Under the pieces are notes generated by a model. That model was given only the letters and a program-made list of their open reading frames with translations, was not told the DNA's origin and did no database searches. The position numbers and the translations under genes are program-made. Below, in pieces: positions 27,908 through 36,968 of a stretch of 64,000 nucleotides of DNA (positions are counted from its first letter, which is position 1; each line of letters opens with the position of its first letter). Origin of the DNA: Methanosarcina sp. MSH10X1 (GTDB taxonomy: Archaea; Halobacteriota; Methanosarcinia; Methanosarcinales; Methanosarcinaceae); the NCBI RefSeq assembly GCF_004099695.1, contig NZ_SCHL01000004.1:186001-250000 (forward strand). The letters are read 5' to 3'.

Positions 27908-28588
27908 ATGAAAGAACTATCGAAAACAGAGCAGAAAAGTATGGAAGTCCGTATTCCAATTGGGCCGATTTATCTTAACGGAAACCTGGACATTCCTGAA
28001 GGTGCAAAAGGACTTGTCGTTTTTGCACACGGCAGCGGGAGCAGTCGTTTCAGCTCTCGGAACAGGTATGTTGCGCAGGAGCTTCAGAAAGAAGGTCTTG
28101 GAACACTTTTATTCGATCTCTTGACAACCGAGGAAGAGAGGGTTGACATGGTAACGGCTCACATCAGGTTTGATATTGACCTGCTTGCAAACCGGCTTGT
28201 TGAAGTTACAAACTGGCTTTTAAATAATCCTGACACCAGAGAACTCATTATAGGTTATTTTGGGGCCAGTACGGGAGCAGCAGCAGCGCTCATTGCTGCA
28301 AAAGAGCATGCAAACGCTGTAAAAGCAGTCGTCTCCAGAGGAGGGAGACCCGACCTGGCTGAAAAAGCCCTGTCGGATGTAAAGGCTCCGACGCTGCTTA
28401 TTGTAGGTGGGCAGGATTTTCAGGTAATCGAGATGAATCAATGGGCATTGGACCGGTTGAAGGTAGAGCAAAAAGAACTTAAGATTGTCCCCGGAGCAAC
28501 CCATCTTTTCGAAGAGCCGGGCACGCTGGAAGAAGTTGCAAATCTGGCTGGAGAATGGTTTAAAAGCTATCTTCTGGAAAAGAAATAA
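27908..28588 (+). CDS. Dienelactone-hydrolase-type alpha/beta hydrolase
   Basis: 226 aa. VVFAHGSGSSRFSSRN supplies the oxyanion region, IGYFGASTGAAAAL the nucleophile elbow (serine in G-A-S-T-G), PTLLIVGGQD the acid strand and VPGATHLF the catalytic histidine, so the triad is complete. The family hydrolyses esters or lactones. It follows the nucleotidase gene by 45 bases on the same strand, and the pairing with a PRTase matches bacterial fusions. ATG 27908 follows GGGGGAAAGTA. Confidence 0.82.
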   Translation: MKELSKTEQKSMEVRIPIGPIYLNGNLDIPEGAKGLVVFAHGSGSSRFSSRNRYVAQELQKEGLGTLLFDLLTTEEERVDMVTAHIRFDIDLLANRLVEVTNWLLNNPDTRELIIGYFGASTGAAAALIAAKEHANAVKAVVSRGGRPDLAEKALSDVKAPTLLIVGGQDFQVIEMNQWALDRLKVEQKELKIVPGATHLFEEPGTLEEVANLAGEWFKSYLLEKK

Positions 28589-28798
28589 CAGGCAAGTAAT
28601 ATTCAGCAGAGCAGGTAGAAAAATATACATTGCCGGACAGGTTAAAAAAGTAATGAAATAGATTTAAAGTTTAAAAAACTCAAAATTTAATAAGATTTTA
28701 CTTAAATAAATTAGAAAGTATTAATTAATAAATTAATTAATATTATAGAAGAATTAGTATCTACTGATTAAATAATTTAATATTAGATTACTTTGATT

Positions 28799-30808
28799 TC
28801 ATTTCCCGGAGCTGTTGAACCAGATAATGAACTCGGTTCCCTCAGCCCTTTTCAGTTCAATGCAGCCATCGATCTGCTCCACTAGAATATTTACGAGCTG
28901 GAGACCCAGGGAATCAGTAATTTTAAAGTCGATTTCCTCGGGAATTCCTCTTCCGTTATCAGCTACCGCCAGGACGTAATCACTCTTCTGTTCAAACTGA
29001 CAGCCTGTGCCCTCCACTGGTCTTCCGAATTCCGAGATGTATTTTTCTGTTTCTTGCAGGCGAATATTGATCTCACCTTTATTTCCGGCAGGAAAAGCAT
29101 GCTTCAAAGCGTTCGAGACAAGTTCGTTTACAATAATTCCAAGCGGGATTGCGGTATCCATGCCCAGGTTAACCTGCTCAAGCTCAAGCTTAAGGTTTAT
29201 ACCATTACCCCCAACCTGATATGAGCTAAAAAGGTCTGCGGTTAGCTTTCTCAGGTAGTCTGAAAAATTGAGGATATCCAGGCTGTTGCCCTCATGAAGC
29301 TCTTCATGAATTATTGCTATGGATGCTACCCGGTTCTGGCTTTCCCTGAAGGCTTCGAGTACCTCTCTGTCTTCGAACTTTTCTGCCTGCAGGCTCAGCA
29401 GGGATGAGATCACCTGAAGATTATTTTTTATGCGGTGATGAATTTCTTTTATGCGCGTAATTTCTATTTTTTTCAAAGCTTCCTCTGTGATTTTGTATTG
29501 AGTAATATCATGAACTGAACACTGGAATTTCGCAGATGTCCGGGATTCATCCGGAATTCTTCGGATGAACTGTCTGACCCATTTTAGTTCTCCATTCCGG
29601 GTACGTATTCTGTACTCGCTCTCAATGACTGAAGCCGGATTTGATCTCAACTTTTTTATATTCTCAAAAATTATAGAACGGTCGTCAGGTATTATTATTT
29701 CTTCCCAGTCGATTTTCCCGGATAGGAAGTCCTGTCTCGTGTAACCTGTCATTTCCTCAACAGGACCGTGCAGGAATATCACTGATAAATTCCCATCAAA
29801 CTGGAATCCGATTGCATGGAGATTTTGAATGAATGAATAGTAGTCCTCCTCATTTTTTTCCAGTTTTTCCGGACCCCCGGTGAGACATTTATTTATCCCG
29901 ATCATTCCACACATACGATTGTATTCTTCCCAGAGTAGTGCTGCTTTCTGCCTGAAATCCTCCTCACTATACTTCAATTCCCTGAACAAAAAACTGTAAG
30001 GTTCACCAAACCCCATTTCTACAATAGCTTTGTAAACCAGGTAAAAAGACAGGAATTTGAAATAGTGCCCGAGGGCAAAGGAAAAATCATTAACGCTGGT
30101 GTATGTGGTAAGGGTCATTTCTGAGAATATTGTTAATACTATGGAGGCAGCGAGCAGTTTGAAAATCCTGTTTTCAAAAAAGTCTCGTTTTAAGTATAAG
30201 AGAACTAAAGAACAAAAAAGGATTAAGGATATTATATACTTGCTTACGATATCAAAAGAGGTTGGTCCTGAACCTTCGATATAACTATCAGGAAAGTTCC
30301 CGAAAACAAAAATCGAGAGTATGCAGATCAGAGTAATTATTGCATATGCGGAAAATGCTCTCCAGGCAAACATGGATTTTTCTACAGGCTTCAGGTATGC
30401 TCTTACATTATCCGTACCATGGTTTATTAAGAGCAAAGGAGCTATCAGAAAGGAGACACTTTCCATATACCTTGCTACTATCCAGAACTGGGCAGGGAGA
30501 TCTGTATCAAAGCCCGGGAACATTCCCATGTTTTCATATGATAAAGTATGTAAAAGGTCAAGTGTACCGACGAAAAAGTAAGCGATTCCTAAAAACAGAA
30601 TATACCTGTTTTCCAGAAAAGTCTTTGACTCCCAGGCAAGAAGGAAAATAACATATGCAACTATTATGCTGAAGAGTTCTATAAGGGTATGAGAAAGAAG
30701 GCTGTTACTAAGTCCAAGTATGTGAAGCAAGCCTATCATCACTACCCAGAATATTATACCGCTGTGCTCGAAGCTAATGACTCTTCCCCAGATATTCGAG
30801 ATATGCAT
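28799..30808 (-). CDS. MASE3 sensor histidine kinase, paralogue of the one at 23.1-25.1 kb
   Basis: 669 aa. Same plan as its paralogue: seven to eight N-terminal helices (MASE3), PAS (about 325-440, SEYRIRTRNGELKWVRQFI), HisKA_2 with EIHHRIKNNLQVISSLLSLQAEKF and HATPase_c with IVNELVSNALKHAFPAG and DNGRGIP. The kinase halves are near identical, while the sensor halves differ, so the two copies probably read different signals or have diverged. ATG start. No response regulator nearby. The next gene on this strand is another sensor kinase. Confidence 0.88.
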   Translation of the reverse strand: MHISNIWGRVISFEHSGIIFWVVMIGLLHILGLSNSLLSHTLIELFSIIVAYVIFLLAWESKTFLENRYILFLGIAYFFVGTLDLLHTLSYENMGMFPGFDTDLPAQFWIVARYMESVSFLIAPLLLINHGTDNVRAYLKPVEKSMFAWRAFSAYAIITLICILSIFVFGNFPDSYIEGSGPTSFDIVSKYIISLILFCSLVLLYLKRDFFENRIFKLLAASIVLTIFSEMTLTTYTSVNDFSFALGHYFKFLSFYLVYKAIVEMGFGEPYSFLFRELKYSEEDFRQKAALLWEEYNRMCGMIGINKCLTGGPEKLEKNEEDYYSFIQNLHAIGFQFDGNLSVIFLHGPVEEMTGYTRQDFLSGKIDWEEIIIPDDRSIIFENIKKLRSNPASVIESEYRIRTRNGELKWVRQFIRRIPDESRTSAKFQCSVHDITQYKITEEALKKIEITRIKEIHHRIKNNLQVISSLLSLQAEKFEDREVLEAFRESQNRVASIAIIHEELHEGNSLDILNFSDYLRKLTADLFSSYQVGGNGINLKLELEQVNLGMDTAIPLGIIVNELVSNALKHAFPAGNKGEINIRLQETEKYISEFGRPVEGTGCQFEQKSDYVLAVADNGRGIPEEIDFKITDSLGLQLVNILVEQIDGCIELKRAEGTEFIIWFNSSGK

Positions 30809-30960
30809 AACCCCTTTCCTGCAATTTACTTTATATCCAAAGAAAATATCTGTTTTATATCAATTATATTGTCTAATTTATAAATACAGTATATTTAAGG
30901 TTTCGATTTCTACTGCCTTATCTTCCACCCGTGCCTTCAGTCCTGTTATTTGCTGTGTAT

Positions 30961-33054
30961 CTAAAGCTCATTCTTAAATTTTATGATAAATTTTGTTCCA
31001 TTTTCTTTTTCCAGATCCAGACTGCCCTCTATCTGATCTATAAGGGCGTTCACAAGCTGCAAGCCCAGTGTTTCCGAGTTTCTGAAGTCGAGCGCTTCAG
31101 GAAATCCTTTCCCATTATCTGCATAAGTAAGCTTATAACTTTCATTCGCTCCAGAAAGCCTTCCCGGGCTTCCGGGAAGGGTTATATCAGGGGATCTGTT
31201 TCCGGCTATTTCTTCGGTCGATTTCTCTCTGGCAAGGGAAATCGAGATTTCCCCACCTGCTCCTGCTGGAAAAGCATATTTGAAAGAATTTGTAAACAGT
31301 TCATTTATTATAATACCCAGGGAAACTGCAGTATCAACGCCGAGGAAGACGCTGGTGATATCAAGCTTTACGCGAATTTCACCAGTTTCGGTATTGTATG
31401 ATTTGAGAAGATCAGCTATTAATTTACGTAGATAGGATGAAAAATCGAGGGAGTCCAGTTTTCCGGATTCATACAGTTCCTGGTGGATAAGGGACATCGA
31501 CAGAATTCGGCTTTCACTTTCCTTAAAGGCTTCAATGACTTTTCTGTCGCTGAACTTTTCGGCCTGAAGATCGAGCAGGGAAGAAACTATCTGCAGGTTA
31601 TTTTTAATTCTATGGTTGATCTCCTTCTTGCGCAGCTGTTCAGCTTTTTTCTTTTCCGTAATGTCCCTGCACATCTCAAGAACACCTATAATCTTTCCAT
31701 CCTCTTCGGTTACAGGGATTGCCTGGATAGACCAGACCCTGCCGTCCTTTGCAGTAAATTCCCCTGATTTTTTATTACCTGTTACGAAAATCTGCTCAAG
31801 CTGCAGGTAATCGGATAACAGCCTGCCTATACCGGCAACGTCGTCAAGGGACATCCCCAATGCCTTTTGGAGATCCATTTTCATACATTCGAGGGCAGCT
31901 TTGTTTGCCCAGATAATCTTACGTTGAGGGTTTACGAAAATTACCAGTTCGTTCAGAGAATCGAGCAGGACCTTCTTTTCCCGCTCCTGCGCCTTTAATT
32001 CCTGTTCCGCAAGATAAATCTCGTTTAACATCCCGTTGATCTCTCTTGAGAGGCGGTAGAGCTCGTCATTATCTTTAAGCGACAATCTTCTTGAAAGATC
32101 CTTTTCCGACCTGACCCGGGTAACGAAATTATCAATTCCTGTTAATCTTGAGATAAATAGCCTGTCAAGCGCAAATTTAACTCCTGCCCCGGTCATAAGC
32201 CCTGTTAACAAAAGGAAAAAATACATATTATTGAGGGTTCTTTCGCCGTGCGAATACAGTTCTCTTGGAAAATCCGCTCTCATAATCAGGGCAGGTTTGC
32301 CTGAAATATCCGGCAACTCAAAATAGCCAGCTATTCTCTCTTCACTAAGGGGTTCTACAATAGTTTTGTCAGGATTCTCTGAAATACTTTTGAATTTGCT
32401 CCGGAAATCAGGAGGCAAGTCCCCATCGGTCCTATACATCAAAAGGGAAGAACGGGTAACTCCTTTGAAATCATCAAGAAGGGCATTGTCAAAGTATCTC
32501 CCAAAGATCAGAGTGCCTTTCACAGGCCCTCCGTGTGTTGTTGTAAGAATCGGATGGCATGAAATAAAAATAGGGTTCTCATGGAGCAAAATAAAACCGC
32601 TTATGGTGTCATCTTCCGTTTTTGTGAGAAGAGTTCCGTCTTTAATTAGTTTGAGCAGGTCTTCAGGAATATGTGCTTCTTCTTTAGTATCCAGATTTAC
32701 TGATTTTGCATAGACTACGGATCCGGATTCATTTACAAAAATCATAACATTAACGTTAATTCCGGCAAGAGTCTGATTCTGGAGGTTTACATTTATATAC
32801 TGCCGGTTTCGATCCTCAATGAATTCATAAGTATCATCCCAGCAGGCCCAATCCTGTACGTTATAATCAAGATACCTCTGTTGAGTTGAAACGGCATTCC
32901 TTACCCTTTCTACATTATCCAGTGTGTCAGCCTGTTCCAGCTCCAAAAAGTTTGAAAGCTGCATATTATGGGATAACGTAAATGCTGCAATAAGAACTGC
33001 AAAAATTAGAGCAGTGATTATAAAAACCTTTTTACTGATATCTATTCTGGACAC
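30961..33054 (-). CDS. CHASE4-HAMP-PAS histidine kinase (HisKA_2)
   Basis: 697 aa. One N-terminal helix (VFIITALIFAVLIAAFTL), an extracellular CHASE4-type domain (VQDWACWDDTYEFI, about residues 35-270), a second helix near 275-295, HAMP (LTGIDNFVTRVRSEKDLSRR), a PAS domain (about 365-480) ending in EMCRDITEKKKAE, HisKA_2 with EINHRIKNNLQIVSSLLDLQ and HATPase_c (IINELFTNSFKYAF, DNGKGFP). The phospho-acceptor is the His of NHRIKNN. Downstream of it, on the same strand, is the MASE3 kinase. It senses an external signal; the ligand is unknown. Confidence 0.88.
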   Translation of the reverse strand: MSRIDISKKVFIITALIFAVLIAAFTLSHNMQLSNFLELEQADTLDNVERVRNAVSTQQRYLDYNVQDWACWDDTYEFIEDRNRQYINVNLQNQTLAGINVNVMIFVNESGSVVYAKSVNLDTKEEAHIPEDLLKLIKDGTLLTKTEDDTISGFILLHENPIFISCHPILTTTHGGPVKGTLIFGRYFDNALLDDFKGVTRSSLLMYRTDGDLPPDFRSKFKSISENPDKTIVEPLSEERIAGYFELPDISGKPALIMRADFPRELYSHGERTLNNMYFFLLLTGLMTGAGVKFALDRLFISRLTGIDNFVTRVRSEKDLSRRLSLKDNDELYRLSREINGMLNEIYLAEQELKAQEREKKVLLDSLNELVIFVNPQRKIIWANKAALECMKMDLQKALGMSLDDVAGIGRLLSDYLQLEQIFVTGNKKSGEFTAKDGRVWSIQAIPVTEEDGKIIGVLEMCRDITEKKKAEQLRKKEINHRIKNNLQIVSSLLDLQAEKFSDRKVIEAFKESESRILSMSLIHQELYESGKLDSLDFSSYLRKLIADLLKSYNTETGEIRVKLDITSVFLGVDTAVSLGIIINELFTNSFKYAFPAGAGGEISISLAREKSTEEIAGNRSPDITLPGSPGRLSGANESYKLTYADNGKGFPEALDFRNSETLGLQLVNALIDQIEGSLDLEKENGTKFIIKFKNEL

Positions 33055-33529
33055 CCCACAGCCTGTAGATAAAAGAAAACTAAGGATTATTTAAGAGGAA
33101 AACTAAGGATTATTAATCTATAAAGTAAGAACACTATATAAAATTTAGGATAAATTTGAAATAATTAAAAAAGGTAGATTGTTATTTTCCGGTTACAGGG
33201 CTTATGGCAACAAAGTAAAAATAATATTAAAAATACTCCTCCAAAAATCAGTTTCGTTTTCCTTCGAAAGCCAGTTTCGTTTTCCTTCGGAAGTCAGTTT
33301 CATTCTCTTCCAAAACTCAGTCATTCTCTTCCAAAACTCAGTCATTCTCTTCCAAAACTCAGTTTCATTTCGCAGGCTTGACATTGAAATACATTAATTA
33401 ATGTCCAGAAAACGGTAAGACTATCCTATAAATGAAAAAAATTAAGATTTTAGCTCAGTAAATTAAAAAAGCTATAAAAGCTATTGCCCTTATGAAGCTA
33501 TACTCAGAAACAGATGAGCCATTAAATAG
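33055..33529. other. Intergenic region with tandem repeats
   Basis: A/T-rich DNA carrying the 23- and 21-bp repeats listed separately. The 60-codon minus-strand frame over the repeats (33202-33384) is a repeat translation, not a gene. Confidence 0.5.
33249..33363. repeat. Tandem repeats: two 23-bp and three 21-bp units
   Basis: Two 23-bp units (33249-33271 and 33272-33294, CAGTTTCGTTTTCCTTCG...) are followed by three identical 21-bp units CATTCTCTTCCAAAACTCAGT at 33301-33321, 33322-33342 and 33343-33363. Role unknown. Confidence 0.85.
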
Positions 33530-35026
33530 TTATCTTTGCCGGTCCTGTTCCTTTACCTTCTTTTCCAGAAGCCCATAAACTGCTGGGCTTTGAATTACTT
33601 CTCCTCTGGCATTGTAACGAGAACCGTGGCAGTGGCAGTCCCAGGTTTTGTCAGCATCATTCCACGATACAGGGCATCCCATGTGCCTGCATGCAGGATT
33701 GAGGGTATAAAGTGCACCCTGCGGGTCCCTGTATACTGCCACCTTGTCCTCCCCTTTTTCAATTAAGCTGCCCTGATCAGGCTCGACTTCGGGGAGATCT
33801 TCCCGGACAACAAATTCGGAACCCTGCCTCGATCTTGAAGGCTCGTATACTTCAGTCCAGGGGTTATCCCTGCCAAGAATGGTATCCGTAAGGATAATTG
33901 CTGCAGCAGTGCCTGTTGTCATGCCCCACTTCCGGAACCCGGTAGCCAGATAGGAATGCCCGCTGTCCGGGGTAAGCCTGCCGATAAGCGGTACCCCGTC
34001 CTCAGATATTACATCTTCAGTCAACCAGCGGTAATCAATAGACCTTACATTGTAGATCGATTTTGCCCAATCCTCAAGCTGCCTGTAATGCTCATGTGTT
34101 GGATTTCCATGCCCTGTCGGATGACCCTCGCCAACCGCGAGCACCAGTTCACCTCCCTCGGCAGGCTGGGAGCGCAGAGATCGGATCGGCTCCTCGGCAT
34201 TGATAAACATTCCATCCGGAAACGTCTCTTCAATACGTACTCCAAGAACATATGACATTGACTGGGTTAGTCTTTTGAATAACTCCCCAGGCTTATCGAA
34301 GATCGGGTAATTCGTTGCTTGAATGGCATCCCCGGCTCTTACTGTTCCCCTATCAGTTTTTATCACCACGGGTTCTCCTCCCTCTATCCCGAGTGCCCGT
34401 GTTTTCTCAAAAATATAGCAACTATCTCCTTCAAGCTCCCTGGCAAGTGCACACAGGTATTTTCGAGGATGAAACTGCGCCTGCCTGTTGAAACGGACTG
34501 CACCGTAGGTATCAAAAGGCAAAGGCAGACTACTTTCAAATGTAGCCGGAAGCCCAAGGCTCCTGGCTGCCCTGACCTCATCCAGGATCTTCTGTGCGGA
34601 ATCTTCAGAGCCTGCATATACATACGCAGGTTTGTGCTCAAAGTCGCAGGATATGTTCCATGAGCGGACTATGTATTCAATTCTGTCAATTGCCTCCTGG
34701 TTAGATTCGGCGTACTGTTTCGCCGGTCCTCTCCCTACTTGTGAGATCAATCTGTCGTAGATGAGGTTGTGCTGGGATGTGATTTTTGCAGTCGTATAAC
34801 CTGTAGTCCCTTTTATTATCCTATCTGCCTCGATAACTGCGACAGAAACTCCGGCTTGCTTCAAAAGAAAAGCCGAAGTAATTCCGACTATTCCTCCCCC
34901 TATTATCGCTACATCTACGCTAATATCCCCTGAAAGAAAAGGATAATTTGATTCAGGGGTTGTCGCCAGCCAGTATGATTCTGCCCTGCCAGGCAGAGTA
35001 TAGCCGGTATCTTTCCCATTTGTCAT
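33530..35026 (-). CDS. FAD-dependent oxidoreductase with C-terminal Rieske domain
   Basis: 498 aa. DAO-type FAD domain: VDVAIIGGGIVGITSAFLL binds the dinucleotide, and ATGFRKWGMTTGTAAA lies near the flavin at the C-terminal end. A Rieske [2Fe-2S] domain follows (CRHMGCPVSW...CHCHGSRY), with both Cys-x-His ligand pairs. Electrons would pass between an amine-type substrate, FAD and the Rieske cluster. No signal peptide. I chose ATG 35026 by alignment with the neighbour paralogue; GTG 35035 is also possible. Tandem with the next gene. Confidence 0.85.
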   Translation of the reverse strand: MTNGKDTGYTLPGRAESYWLATTPESNYPFLSGDISVDVAIIGGGIVGITSAFLLKQAGVSVAVIEADRIIKGTTGYTTAKITSQHNLIYDRLISQVGRGPAKQYAESNQEAIDRIEYIVRSWNISCDFEHKPAYVYAGSEDSAQKILDEVRAARSLGLPATFESSLPLPFDTYGAVRFNRQAQFHPRKYLCALARELEGDSCYIFEKTRALGIEGGEPVVIKTDRGTVRAGDAIQATNYPIFDKPGELFKRLTQSMSYVLGVRIEETFPDGMFINAEEPIRSLRSQPAEGGELVLAVGEGHPTGHGNPTHEHYRQLEDWAKSIYNVRSIDYRWLTEDVISEDGVPLIGRLTPDSGHSYLATGFRKWGMTTGTAAAIILTDTILGRDNPWTEVYEPSRSRQGSEFVVREDLPEVEPDQGSLIEKGEDKVAVYRDPQGALYTLNPACRHMGCPVSWNDADKTWDCHCHGSRYNARGEVIQSPAVYGLLEKKVKEQDRQR

Positions 35027-35154
35027 ATTTGTCACTGAACCTTTGTTCTCGTTTATCCAGAAGATAAGAATACTTCTCTCACCGGCAACGGACGAATGCT
35101 TATAAATCAATTATGTCCGGGTCGGTTATGCGGTCCTGCAAACATACTGAGATC

Positions 35155-36696
35155 TCACTCCCTGACTTTCTTCTCCGAAAGGCTATAAACCGCAGGACTT
35201 TTAATTACCTCTCCCGTTGCCTTATAACGGGAACCGTGACACGGGCAGTCCCAGGTTTTTTCTGCATTGTTCCAGGAAACAATACATCCCATGTGCTTGC
35301 AGGAAGGATCAAGCGCGTGGAGTACCCCTGCCTCATCCCTATATGCTGCAACCCTTTCGCCTTCGAGCTTGACAACTGCGCCTTCTCCAGGTAAAATCTG
35401 CGAAGCTTTCTCATGAACAGGGGTTATTCGTTCTCCCACAAGTCCTTTGGTTGCTTCGGCAGCCTGTGAAATGAAGGTTTTAGCCGATTCGATGGGTTTG
35501 AATCGTGAAGGATTATATACTTCCTCCCAGGGATTGGACTTTCCCAGGATCATATCTGTAAGAATCATCGCTGCAACCGTTCCTGTGGTCATGCCCCATT
35601 TCCGGAAACCCGTTGCGATATACAGGTTTTCGTTACCTGAGGTCATCCGGCCAATATAGGGAACATGGTCAACGGTTATGACATCCTGAGTCGACCAGTG
35701 GTAATCAATGGAATTGACTGAGTAAACTGACCTGATCCATTTCTCAAGTTTCCGGTAGTGGTCAATTTCATTCCCCTCTCCAGTCCTGTGCCCTTCTCCC
35801 GATACAAGTATGAGCTCGCTTTCCCCGGCAGGCTGGGAACGCAGGGATCTGACAGGTACCTCGGCACTGATGAACATTCCATGCGGGAAGGGCTCTTCAA
35901 TACGAACCCCCAGTACGTATGAGCGCGATTGATGCAGGCGCTGGAAAAAGAGCCCTGGTTTGTCTTGAATTGGGAAATGGGTCGCCTGTATAACCCTGTT
36001 TGCCTTAATAGTCCCTTTATCCGTTGTTATGGTTACAGGGCCATCCCCTTCGAGCTTCAATGCTCTTGTCTTTTCAAAGATATGGCAGCCATCTCCCTCA
36101 ATCTCTCTTGCCAGAGCACAGAGGTACTTTCTGGGATGGAACTGCGCCTGATTGCCGAAACGGACCGCACCGTATGTTTTAAAAGGCAGTAAAAGATCAG
36201 ATTCAAACGAGGCAGGAAGCCCGAGGCTTTGAGCTGCGTCTACCTCATTTCTTATATCTCCAGCCGACTCCTCAGAACCGGCATAAACGTAAGCCGGCTT
36301 ACGGACAAAATCACAGGCTATGCCTTTTGAGCTCACTATGGAAGCTATCCTCTCCAGGGCCACCTGATTGGATTCTGCATACTGCTGCGCCTGCTCTCTT
36401 CCGAATTTTGAAATCAGGCGATCATAGATCAGGTTGTGCTGGGAAGTAACTTTTGCAGTCGTGTGACCTGTTACCCCTGTGAGAATCCTATCCGCTTCGA
36501 TTACTGCCACGGATTGCACGCCTGCTTCCTTTAAAAGGAAGGCTGTTGTAATACCCACTATCCCGCCCCCCAGGATTGCCACATCCATGTGCATATCTCC
36601 CGAAAGACGAGAATAGCTGGACTCAGGCGTGGTTGCCATCCAGTAAGATTCTGCCTTTCCAGGCAGGATATAATCAGTTTCTTTGTCGTCTGCCAT
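35155..36696 (-). CDS. FAD-dependent oxidoreductase with C-terminal Rieske domain (paralogue)
   Basis: 513 aa, closely related to the protein just downstream: VDVAILGGGIVGITTAFLL, ATGFRKWGMTTGTVAA and Rieske CKHMGCIVSW...CPCHGSRY. It has an extra linker of about 20 residues before the Rieske domain (SQAAEATKGLVGERITPV). ATG 36696 has GGTG six bases upstream; an ATG four codons earlier is also in frame. Gene duplication in tandem, probably co-transcribed across a 130-base gap. Confidence 0.85.
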   Translation of the reverse strand: MADDKETDYILPGKAESYWMATTPESSYSRLSGDMHMDVAILGGGIVGITTAFLLKEAGVQSVAVIEADRILTGVTGHTTAKVTSQHNLIYDRLISKFGREQAQQYAESNQVALERIASIVSSKGIACDFVRKPAYVYAGSEESAGDIRNEVDAAQSLGLPASFESDLLLPFKTYGAVRFGNQAQFHPRKYLCALAREIEGDGCHIFEKTRALKLEGDGPVTITTDKGTIKANRVIQATHFPIQDKPGLFFQRLHQSRSYVLGVRIEEPFPHGMFISAEVPVRSLRSQPAGESELILVSGEGHRTGEGNEIDHYRKLEKWIRSVYSVNSIDYHWSTQDVITVDHVPYIGRMTSGNENLYIATGFRKWGMTTGTVAAMILTDMILGKSNPWEEVYNPSRFKPIESAKTFISQAAEATKGLVGERITPVHEKASQILPGEGAVVKLEGERVAAYRDEAGVLHALDPSCKHMGCIVSWNNAEKTWDCPCHGSRYKATGEVIKSPAVYSLSEKKVRE

Positions 36697-36968
36697 ATCT
36701 TTCACCATTTCGACTCTGCTTTAATAGACCGGTTCCTGCTCTCACGTCCCCATGTTCGATTATACAGCCACAGGTCTATTTTCCTTATTTTAACATCCTG
36801 TTCTCCAGAGTGCAATATCCATCTACTTCAATTTCTACTGCAAGAAAAGCAGGATATTTTCCGGGATGCGGACTGTGTTTTATTACTAGATTGATAAGAG
36901 GGGATGCCAGTAGCCGGGCATGGATGCTTCCTGCTACCGGCTTCCCCATTGTATCCCAGGTTTTTATT

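Noticed and set aside
33202-33384. 60-residue frame over the minisatellite (TEFWKRM repeats)
   Set aside because: The frame is a by-product of repeat units whose length is a multiple of three; no start signal or family.
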